Shown: in pieces, positions 55,761-64,000 of the stretch | Numbering within the stretch: the first letter of the stretch is position 1 | Layout: each line of letters opens with the position of its first letter | NCBI GenBank assembly: GCA_030762175.1 | Contig: CM060831.1 | Location: forward strand, 141,147,501-141,211,500 | Length of the DNA stretch: 64,000 nt | Source: Metallyticus violacea | Taxonomy: Eukaryota > Arthropoda > Insecta > Mantodea > Metallyticidae | Direction: 5' to 3' | Notes under the pieces: generated by a model | Told to the model about the DNA's origin: nothing | The model's database searches: none | Seen by the model: the letters and a program-made list of their open reading frames with translations, nothing else | Position numbers and translations under genes: made by a program

Positions 55761-56039
55761 ACCGCCACGGGTGGCCGAGGTCGTTAAGTCTCGGACTCGT
55801 GAGCGGGAGGTCTGGGTTCGAATACCGCCAGGACTATCCTTCCTGACTGAAGTTTTTTCCAGGTTTTCCTCAGTCCTCATAAATGGCAAATGCGGGGAGG
55901 TACCCTAAACTTAGGCCCGGAACGATTTCTTCCATAAAATTCTTTCCCAATATATAATTTCATCTCATGTATCATCATGTCCATCGCCTATGGTGCCTCT
56001 GTAGCAAAAACGGGCGTTAAACACTGTTCCTTCATTCAT
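55761..56039 (+). mobile_element. SINE A with target-site duplication and a non-A tail
   Basis: Head ACCGCCACGGGTGGCCGAGG, a slightly damaged B-box (GGGTTCGAATACC), body and 3-prime end ACGGGCGTTAAACACTGTTC. Instead of poly-A it ends in repeats of CATT. TCTAAGACGCCG flanks it perfectly (55749-55760 and 56040-56051). Confidence 0.95.
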
Positions 56040-56051
56040 TCTAAGACGCCG

Positions 56052-57540
56052 TGCAACAAAATGCAATTATGATTTTAATTTCGAATTTGGAGTTAGATTT
56101 CGAGTAAATACAGTATATTTATAAAAAATAAAATAAAATAAGCAAAGGTTAAATTCAATTTGATCATAACAACGACCTATGAAATGTTTCAAAAGAGCAA
56201 AGCTGCTCCAAAATGGAAAGCTAGAACATTTAGGCGTAAAAAACGTTTGGTGAAAGGGAGGCTCTTTTTATTAACAGTCATATATGGGTTCGAATGCACA
56301 TTTACTTTAGAGAAATATTTCATTGACTATAGATGAAGTTCGGATTTACTAATATAAGCGTTTAAAAGAAATAGATACATGCAGAGTCTGTGCTATCAAC
56401 CAGTGGCTGTTCCATGCACTCAACCCGCCAGATTTAGTTCTCTAAACTTTCGTTTTTTACAAAATTATAAAGCCACTATTTCCACAACCGAAATTGACAT
56501 GACATTAAAGTACTGGGGCAACGATGGAAAAAAGTGCAGATGACCACTGCAGTTGGAGACCTGGAATCACACTACCATTAGCGCAGTTCTTTTCAAACTG
56601 CACGTACTGTAAACCGTCCATATATTGTAAGACATTCCCACTGATAACGCGAAGTCAATGTTTTTGAGCTTGTTCATGCATTAGGGGCAAGAGGAAAACC
56701 TTCAAAAGCTTCGATGCAGCGTTTTGTTTCCATGGCAACTGAGAGGGAAAGACTGCAGGTAGAGGGTTTTTATTGGTCAGGTTGTCACCCTGTCCCTTCT
56801 AAATGAACAGAAGCTCTCTTCATTTCAATTGAAGCCTAATTGAAGTGTCCTTAATAGCAACATGTTCTTTCCCGGGGCTGGTCAATTGAAATTATTGGCG
56901 GGTGAATTGTAACAGATTGGCAGCAACGCTTTCTTACATAGCCGACCCTATACCCTCCTGCGTCATTAAATTGTCAGTGCAAATTACGAAATATTACCCC
57001 CACTAACGTTTCCTGAAAGAGCGAGAACTTTTCGTTTCTTTTGTTTTCATCGGAGTGCCCAATCCCCAAAGGACTACGTTTATTCGGAAGCACAGAAAGG
57101 AAGTTTTCTAAGCAAATCTTTGGGAAGGAAAGGTTGATCAGGAATGTATATGACTTACCTGAATGCATGCTGAACTCAGGAAATATGTCATGTTCATGCC
57201 GATAAACTACACAATAGTCGTTTATATTAAGAAGTTAAACTTGCACTACAAACTTTAAAACAAAATATGTAATTTTATAAAGCTATTGCCCTAATTATAA
57301 TTAAATGTGTTTAACTTACTATTACATGATTATGTAAAATAATAGCCTTCGTATTACCATAGTTTCCATGAAAAAGAAACATATTTTAGAACAAAGTTTT
57401 AGAGGTAATCGCAAATGAAATTAATAAATATAGCTCCTATTCTCATATTCAAGACTTATGTTACTTAAGTCTAGAAAAAAAGTAACCTTATTTTCCAACA
57501 ACACATGGGAAATTATGAGGTTAGAATTTTATTCTTATCC
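56052..57540. other. Unannotated sequence
   Basis: Slightly GC-richer at 56400-56950, with no recognised element. A consensus splice donor on the minus strand near 57160 is noted but unsupported. Confidence 0.35.
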
Positions 57541-58060
57541 CGAATAGTCGTGAATTCATTAATAATGGATCAATGCAATTGATGAAACGTGGGCAAGAGC
57601 GTATGAATCAGAACTCAAGAGACAAGCCAATGAATGGCGTCACCCTGCCATGCAAACACAAATACTCTTCATTGACTTCAAGGAGAGGAACACCACAATA
57701 AATGGGGAGTACTATGCTGGCATACTGCACAGACTACGTGCTTCCATCAAAGAGAAAAGGCGAGGAAATCTCAGTGGTGGTGTACGCCTTTTTCACGACA
57801 ACGCACCTGTGCAGACAGTTCCTATAGAAAGGAAGCTGTGAGGAAACATTGCTTTAGAGAGATCGATCACCACCCTACAGCCTAGATCTAGCTCCCAGTG
57901 ATTATTTTTTCTTCTCAAAACTCAAGAAGGACCTTCGAGGAAGGAAATTTAAGTGTGACGAAGAAGTGATGGATGCTGTTTATGCCCATTTTGCACACAA
58001 TTCTAACAATTTTTTGGTGGGGAGTTAAAATGTTAATTCAAAGATGTGAAAGGTGTATTG
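57541..58060 (+). pseudogene. Mariner (DD34D-type) transposase remnant
   Basis: The plus strand shows IDETWARAYESELKRQ (first catalytic Asp, codon 57581-57583), then after an in-frame gap ILFIDFKER, TINGEYYAGILHRLR and RLFHDNAP (second Asp, 57797-57799). In a shifted frame follows YSLDLAPSDYFF (third Asp near 57900) with KKDLRGRKF. All three catalytic residues are thus still readable. The first two are only 72 codons apart, about 20 fewer than in typical mariner proteins, so a deletion removed the SR..M..V block. The second-to-third distance is about 34 residues. The N-terminal DNA-binding half is absent. The frame shift and stop at 57839 make it a pseudogene. Confidence 0.82.
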
Positions 58061-58268
58061 CAATAACTAATAACTATATTTAAAAGTGAAATATAGTTCT
58101 TATCTTTATCATACCTAGAAAATGATTAGGTCGGAAATTTATGGATCTGCCCTCGTAGATTTATTACCAGCCTAAATGTGAAATAATAAGATGAAGAACC
58201 CTACAGGGACATCTTATACTAACTTGGATGTACATTTTCCCTCTTATTTCTTAATATTGCAATCCAAT
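58061..58268. other. Unannotated spacer
   Basis: Nothing recognised. Confidence 0.3.
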
Positions 58269-58380
58269 ATACAGCCCTCGGTGAGTCCAGGGCAACGAGG
58301 GACTACCAATGGATAGAGGGTATTGCACCTTCCGACTAGACCAGAGATTTCAGGTCCTTGCAATTTTTCACCAGTGACTG
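58269..58380 (+). other. Possible tRNA-Arg-like fragment
   Basis: ACCAATGGATAGAGGG, CACCTTCCGACTAG and AGAGATTTCAGGTCC follow the D-arm, anticodon-arm and T-arm order of an Arg-type tRNA (CTAATGGATAAGG...AGATT.CAGGTTC). Stems pair poorly and the B-box has lost its TTCGA core. Probably an old SINE head. Confidence 0.3.
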
Positions 58381-59699
58381 AAGACCAGGCTACCTTTCTT
58401 AATAAAATTCTTCTTTGAGATGTAGGAGACTATAAAAGTAGTAAATCTCTAAAATGCTACTCCGTTGCCATAGAAATGGAACGCAGTTCATCCAGTGTTG
58501 ATCCTGATTTTGTTACCTTGTTTCGAGAATATAATAACTATACTCTGATTAGGCACACTGTTGTGTTGACTTGTACGTCCCATCACTGGGCTTTCCTCCA
58601 AGGCCCATTCAACCTTAGAACCCACTGCAGCAGATAGTGTCTATAAATCTTGCTGTAGCCTGCTCCCGTATCCCACATAGAGAAAAGAAAATAGGCAGTC
58701 ACCTTAACCTTTTTTCTTTCCTATGTGACGTGATTCAAGAAACTGTTCATATCTATACATATACTGATATAACAAGAAACGGCAATGTTTTAGGGATAGT
58801 ATGGCTGTCTTAGGAGGGCACTATTTGTGAATAGTAGAAATTACCTAATATTATGCGTACTCACGGGTAAATGTGCTCATATTCTTCGAACTGTTCAATT
58901 GTTTGATTTGAAGCTTAAAAGAAAGCTTGAACTTAAGAAAATAGAAACATTTTCTTAATCTCTATCCCATTTGAGAAACTTTCGTCGTGTTTTAAATAAT
59001 TATAGTAATATTTAAAAATAATGTTTTCGAATTCCATTTTTTTGCTGGTTTTTTCATTCAAATGTTTTATAAAATGCAATTTTATCCAGTTTTTTTTTTT
59101 TTTCAGAATTTCAACATTATGAATTACTAATAAAATTTGCTATATGATTTTCATGTACTTTACATTGCTCGATATAGGATGATTAATGTGATCAATTATG
59201 AAAAATGTAATATTTAAAAGTTTATGACTTTTTTCTGAGACAACCGGTGCAGTAAAAAAAAAAAAAAAAAAAAAATCTCTATGACGGTTTGTTTTCTGAA
59301 TATCAACTTTACATGTTAATCCTTTTATATAGTATAAATCTGTATAATGTAGGTGGCATTATTATACAAAGTTTTAAAAAATCAAGACTATTAAACATAT
59401 CAACAGCGTTTTATATTGATAGAGCAGCCTGTTCAGAAGAATATGCTTAAAATTGCAAGATATGGAACATTTTATCCTTAAATTATATAAATATCATTGT
59501 ATCATTGCACGAAATTGCTAATTTTTATTTAAATAATATTTACCATCCTCATCAACTACTTCCCGGTCTATACATTACATCTCAAACTAAAACTTACCCA
59601 AGAATTTCTCCTTCAATTCACCTTAATTCCTCTTAATTATTTTGAAATTTAATTTCCTAACAGAAACAGCGGAAAGAAATGAAATAAAACGGGAGATAC
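58381..59699. other. Unannotated AT-rich sequence with a 22 bp A tract
   Basis: Uninterrupted A run at 59254-59275. No element recognised. Confidence 0.4.
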
Positions 59700-60112
59700 A
59701 AGCCTCTCAGGTAATCCACGGTGTTTAGAAACATTCGAAGTAGCCTCCAGGTACATAGACGGTTCGTTTGTCAGTGATAGGGAAGGCGCGGAATACCATC
59801 TGCTGCCTGCGAGTTGCTAACGTGAGCCACCTCGCGTCTAAATGCTGTCAACATATCCCGTTTGTTAGCAAAACCTTTTCCACACAATGGCTGCTTCACT
59901 TTAGGGATAAGATCACAATCATAGGCACTGAGATCCGGCGAATATGGCGGGTGCGGAAGAACTTGACACCAACGGAAGGCTGGATGCAGGCGGCCCTCGT
60001 GCGGAAGAATGGGAATAGTGGAACATTTGTGGAAAGGAAAGATTCATTCCAACATTCGCCTAGGCGAACAATGGAAATCAGGGAGTGGAGGAGGGGAACC
60101 AAGAGGTTTTAA
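59700..60112 (-). pseudogene. Mariner-type transposase C-terminal remnant, different clade
   Basis: The minus strand reads QVLPHPPYSPDLSAYDCDLI, then PKVKQPL, KGFANKRDML, HVSNSQAADGIPRLP and a stop. This is the third-Asp region and C-terminus of the mariner clade typified by VLPHPPYSPDLSPCDYDLIPK, distinct from the copies at 39, 57 and 63.6 kb. Upstream residues degrade quickly and the first two catalytic blocks are missing. The 114-codon plus-strand frame at 59768-60112 is the opposite-strand shadow of this remnant. Confidence 0.75.
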
Positions 60113-61234
60113 TCCGAGATGCCCAGGTTACAATCCCATGCGTTTCTCCTGAAGTTAGTTAGTGCTTTACGAGATACAAATTGCATATGATTAATTTTTT
60201 TCAATAATTACTATGAGATTTAATGAAGTTTAAATGTTTTTCTAATATAGTAACTTTTGTTCTTTGTAGGTACTTCCCAAGTACTTCATTCCATGCCGTA
60301 CTTCTGTCTTATAACACATTAGGATTTAGATTTAATGTAATGTAATATGCAAATGGTGCCTGAACACTTTAATTAAAGTAGTAGAAAATTCATATATTCT
60401 GAACTATTCTAAACCTTTATTACAGTATAAGTAAATACTATTTTTCCAGTTAAGTTCAAAATATCACTTCGGTATGACATATTTGAAATGAAAAAGTTCC
60501 AGTTTAGGATTAAAAGTATTATAACCAAGTCGAACGGGTTTTATTTATGGATAAATAATATCTGTATTCTTATATTTGCATAAATATTTTATTTTATATT
60601 CAGTACCTTGCCCACTATTGTAGTATTTATTTTAGAACTATATATCTCATATGTTTCTGATCTAAGAAATAGTAAAGTTAGATAATATACTTCTAAAATA
60701 TAGCACAATGATCCAAGATGCTGGGGATCAATTCTGTGCTTATTTTTTTTTTCATTTATGTGGCAATATACTCAAGCTTAAATTAAAAATTATGGTTACG
60801 CATTTGCCTTGAAAGCCTTATTAAATTTTTATTAATTGTTTAAAAATGAACAAAGACTTTAAGGGGATATTCTTAAGCGGAATATTTCAATGTATGATTT
60901 AAAATATCTCCTTCATTGTCTGACATGAATGTGTGAAACTGCGTCCCTAAATCCTTTGAAAACATTTTAAACGATGAGGAAATTTATAATCTTTGTAATC
61001 CTTGCTGTTTTAATTTTCAAGAGTTAAAATATTCACTTAATATAATGAATGAATTAAGTCACTTATGTACCATCCAGGGCTCATTGATTTCTTATATGGT
61101 AAGCTAGTTTGTTAAGTCTATAATGTTTCTTATTTTACAAGTTTAACACAATTTAACTATAAGGTTCAAGTTCTGAGTCTAATAAGTTTTTGTATTATAA
61201 GTTTGGTACCAATTTCACTATTGACTTCAGTTGT
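60113..61234. other. Unannotated AT-rich sequence
   Basis: Nothing recognised. Confidence 0.4.
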
Positions 61235-62365
61235 TCTCTTCTTTCTATAGTTCTGTTCCCAGGCTCTTCCAGCTGCTGCAGTTCCGTGCTACGCTGGTCC
61301 AGTGTGTCCCGACTGCTTTCCTGAAGGAGTCGCCCACGTCGTTCTCGGTCTCTCTTTTCCTCTCCTACCGGTACATAGCTATAGTCCCCATCTGCTGCTT
61401 GTCAGCCTTGCTACACATCCACCCCATTTCCACTCCAGACTGTTTGCACGTTGAGCCACGTCGTTTAGTCCCGACATATTTCTTAATTCCAGAGATGGTA
61501 TTTTATCCATGAGGGATATCCCCAGTACTTTGCGCTCCATTTTACATTGGCAGATGCTAATATTATTCTCTTCCACTTCAAAGGCTCCAAGTTTGGCATC
61601 CATAAGTATTGGGAATATGCAGAGCCCAGCACGTCTAACCTCAGTTTTCGGCTCAAAGTATTGTCCCATATGAATGTCCAATGACCAGAATTCTCTCCAT
61701 GCTGAGGAAATTCTTTTGTTGATTTCTTTGCTGGATGCTGGAATGCAACTGTTTGTCCCACTCCGTTACGTATTTTAGTGTTGTTGAGTTTATTCTAACC
61801 GGTGTTACTTGGCTGTTTGTCATGATCTGTGTTTTCTCCATGTTCATAGATAGACCGGCAGCTTTACTGTGCTTGTTGAAATCTCGTAGCAATCTTTGAA
61901 GACTCTCTGCTGATCTAGCCATTAGGACTATGTCGTCTGCAGTTCATAGGTTCATGAGTTTGTAACATTTATGTTAATTACAAATCTGTTCCTCCATTTT
62001 ATTTTGTGGAATATTTCCTCTAATGTGATTGTGAAAAGTTTCCGGGAAATTGGGTCTCCTTATCTTACCCCTCTGCCTTTTTTAAGTGTTGCTACCTTCA
62101 CACATGATTCGCTGTACAGTTTGGCCAGCAGTCTTATGTATTTTGTTCAACTCCTTGTTTTGATAGTGCCGGGATCATACGAACACTTTGCTGTGCTCAG
62201 TATATGACGTGTCTTTACTTACCATGAACTGACTATTTTTCCATATATGATTTTGTCAATTTAGATAGCTGATAGCTTTACCTATCAGAATATGTTCCTC
62301 CGTATTCCTTGTTAGTCAAAATCTACAAAGCCTACTCAATTGTCTGTTGAATCTCTGTAACATAC
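61235..62365 (-). pseudogene. LINE reverse transcriptase, C-terminal half, with visible RT active-site box
   Basis: Reading the minus strand: GFVDFD (first RT Asp block, near 62320), KYIRLLAKLYSES, then KKGRGVR, a stop, GDPISRKLFTITLEEIF. In the family this is RGVRQGDPISPKLFT, so the Gln codon has become TAA. Next come TADDIVLMARSAESL (catalytic ADD at 61932-61940), NKHSKAAGLSMNMEKTQIM, WSLDIHMG, CKMERKVLGISLMDKI, DVAQRANSLEWKWGGCVARL and, after a frame change, FRKAVGTHWTSVARN near 61290. The order and the ME+..LG.S..D.I.....R....DV.....LKW.W.GH.AR C-terminus fit an RTE/R4-type non-LTR element. At least three stops or frame changes make it inactive. The 5-prime half is missing, as usual for LINE copies. 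Confidence 0.85.
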
Positions 62366-62916
62366 CGGGTGTTAATTAAAGATACGCAGTAATCATGTAC
62401 CACATCTGCAATAAAGTAAAATAAGTATACACAGTTTAAATATTCTATAATAAAAGTGTTGCTGTAAGTAAAAAATAATTCTTCTTTGCTTTTCTATATA
62501 TAAATATTTTTTCTTAATGCATAACTGCTCTAATTACACTCTTGTTTATTTTATATCTAAAATATCAAATTATTGCGAACGACAATTTTATTTAAATAAT
62601 CCTCCCTAAAAGTTAGTGTGTTATCATTTGGTTGCCCACGATTTTATCATTTACGTAATATATGTTCATTCTGGGATTAGAATTTTATTTACATATATTC
62701 AGTATTACGAAATCTATAAAAGATTTTATTTTATTTCTTGATACTCGGGGAGTAAGGAGCACCCATCTCAGCAGTAAAACTATCCTCCTTGAAGGAAATC
62801 TTAACCGCCAGTAACTACATAGTCACCGAATATTTATTTATTTTTCCATTCTGTTAGGCATCTGTTTTAGGTCACAGCTATGGTTTAATTTAGTTTCCCT
62901 TTATAAGAATATATTT
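62366..62916. other. Unannotated AT-rich sequence
   Basis: Starts with ACCGGGTGTTAATTAAAG, faintly like a transposon end, but no partner was found. Otherwise nothing recognised. Confidence 0.35.
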
Positions 62917-63110
62917 GGCCTCGGTGATCTGGGAGTAGCGCCCCCTCTGGGCCCAAAGTTCGCCGGTTCAAACCCGGCCGGTCGATAGATTTTTCAGGGC
63001 ATTCTCCGGGAGTGATTTTACGCCTTAGGTCTCGTGTCGTAGATTTATTTAACATTAAACAAAATCCATATCTGAAAAAAGAGGTCCCTAAAAAGTATCA
63101 GTCTTTTCAT
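62917..63110 (+). mobile_element. SINE C, better preserved copy
   Basis: Begins GGCCTCGGTGATCTGGGAG and has a good B-box/T-arm GCCGGTTCAAACCCGGC, then GGTCGATAGATTTTTCAGGG and TTCTCCGGGAG. It then has GGTCTCGTGTCGTAGATTTA and CTGAAAAAAGAGGTCCC. The last two blocks are also present in SINE B (GGTCCCGTGTCGTACATTTA, CTGAAAAAAGAGGCC), while the head is different. The 3-prime end is unclear, and no target duplication was found. Frames at 63012-63194 and 63045-63287 are not supported as genes. Confidence 0.72.
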
Positions 63111-63597
63111 GCTCAAGACAAACCCCCGGCTTACCACCTGGTCCTCTTCCTTCTGTCGGGGAATACGATACTCGAAGTGCTCCTTAGTAATTGAGACATC
63201 CCTCGAGGAGACGCCCATGCTCCAAAACGGAAAGACCTGCACTATATGTATGTTATGTTTTATGTGTGTTTTACTAATATTAGACACGCGAAGAATAACA
63301 TATATTAGTACATTTCCCTTGCAATTTTCAGATATTAATGTCTTTTTGAATGATATTTATTACCTTTTTAAATATCTAAAACATGCCTTTTATTAACTGC
63401 AAGGCTGAGAGTTGGAACGAGCAATATTAGACTTTATTTAGAGATAGTGTTTACTTTGGTGTTTTATAGAGAAATTAATGAATGTTCAAGGAGCGCTAAA
63501 ATTTAACTTTACAATATTTTTTTAAGCCCAATGTTTAGTGTATCAGCGATACTAGTTGCTTCTGTTTCTTCTTCTGCTCTCTTAGACGTCGCATTTG
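63111..63597. other. Unannotated spacer
   Basis: AT-rich. The minus frame at 63509-63754 overlaps the mariner remnant and is its shadow. Confidence 0.35.
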
Positions 63598-64000
63598 GTA
63601 CTAGTTTCATTGTTATCAATTCTAGCCCATCTTTGAGAGGTGCGTAAGTTGAGACATGTGCAGTTCTACCTGCAGGTATGGAGGTGACATGCGACAAGCA
63701 ATATACTGTTTTGAAATTCTGCTTTCGTCCTAACAAAATTTCAACTGAGGCCAATGCAAAGCTACAAGATGCCTATATAGAGTTTGATCTTCTCTATAGA
63801 TTTACACTTAACACCGCGGCTGTCATTGTGAGAGAGGATCAAGAACAATTGCAGAACTTCTGAATATTTCCCATACGTTAGTAACTGTAAAGTTGCATGT
63901 GAGACGTGTATGTGCATGGTGGGTTTCAAGACTGCTAGTTCCCGAGCAAATGGACGTTCGCTTGCAGTTTAAGATGGGAGTTTCTTTCAAAGGTGCTGAT
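63598..64000 (+). pseudogene. Mariner transposase N-terminus, cut by the window edge
   Basis: The plus strand gives QYTVLKFCFRPNKISTEANA, then AYIEF, NTAAVIVREDQ, and in another frame LHVRRVCAWWVSRLLVPEQ. This matches the N-terminal helix-turn-helix and linker of mariner transposases (VIKFC..LNK...E......AY.E; MVRED; VC..WVPR.LTPEQ). The first 200 bp, including ~60 bp before the coding start, is clearly related to 39353-39560, so both come from one family. A stop after QNF and a frame change show decay even before the window ends. The catalytic region, if present, lies beyond 64000. Confidence 0.78.

Noticed and set aside
57140..57175. Consensus splice donor CAGGTAAGT on the minus strand as evidence for an exon
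   Set aside because: One such 9-mer is expected by chance in a window of this size, and the upstream frame is unrecognisable.
59768..60112. 114-codon plus-strand frame as a gene
   Set aside because: The opposite strand carries clear mariner motifs (LPHPPYSPDL...), so the plus frame is its shadow.
61231..61512. 93-codon plus-strand frame
   Set aside because: Lies opposite the LINE C-terminal coding remnant.
62361..62385. ACCGGGTGTTAATTAAAG as a transposon end
   Set aside because: No inverted partner or related copy was found in the window; left as a note in the spacer entry.
1..64000. CRISPR arrays, operons, bacterial insertion sequences or horizontally acquired bacterial genes
   Set aside because: No regularly spaced repeats, no bacterial-type frames or ribosome binding sites; all recognisable elements are eukaryotic.

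Overview
The window reads as intergenic or intronic DNA from a large, AT-rich, repeat-laden arthropod genome. A hemimetabolous insect such as a cockroach or termite relative is my best guess. That guess rests on the mix of tRNA-derived SINEs, mariner/IS630-type transposases and multi-copy transposase-derived genes, not on any diagnostic host gene. No intact host protein gene, rRNA gene or functional tRNA gene was recognised. Every reading frame whose translation I could place belongs to a broken mobile element, and the longest open frame is only about 135 codons. Operons, ribosome binding sites and CRISPR arrays do not apply here.

Three tRNA-derived SINE families, named here A, B and C, account for most repeats. 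SINE A (about 280 bp) has a Ser/Leu-like head. SINE B (about 290 bp) has an Arg-like head. SINE C (about 190 bp) has a different head but shares a central block with B. Several copies have clean 9-13 bp target-site duplications, so they are real retroposition events and can be ordered in time. Family names and consensus statements come only from comparing copies inside this window.

Layout. 0-7 kb: a decayed insect repetitive gene (ERFHQDI family) split by a ~985 bp hAT-like element, then SINE A and B copies and a BED-finger-like remnant at 7.2 kb. 8-14 kb: the first copy of a ~700 bp family called R, an internally deleted transposase unit (11.3-12.1 kb) and a short TIR-bounded mariner-like derivative (12.9-13.6 kb). 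14-17.7 kb: almost repeat-free, with a promoter-like cluster near 17 kb. 17.8-26.6 kb: SINEs, R copy 2, two LINE reverse-transcriptase pieces and a second copy of the 11 kb transposase unit with a SINE B inside it. 27-34 kb: a third transposase piece, a fused pair of R elements with a nested SINE A, and a LINE 3-prime end with a nested SINE A. 37-41 kb: a large inverted duplication with ~580 bp arms, a mariner remnant, and a second LINE 3-prime end ending in a perfect 24 bp palindrome. 43-56 kb: more SINEs including a tail-to-tail pair, a transposase remnant, the second hAT-like copy, a tandem tRNA-like repeat and a deleted piggyBac-like unit. 57-64 kb: two mariner remnants of different clades, a LINE with its RT box still visible, SINE C, and a mariner copy running off the end.

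The elements do not work together as a pathway. What they show is a history: deletion derivatives that multiplied, SINEs landing inside older DNA transposons and LINEs, and inverted SINE pairs that could fold if transcribed. I found no convincing undescribed biological system. The most novel-looking items are family R, the shared-deletion transposase unit, the inverted duplication at 37-39 kb and the modular relation of SINEs B and C.
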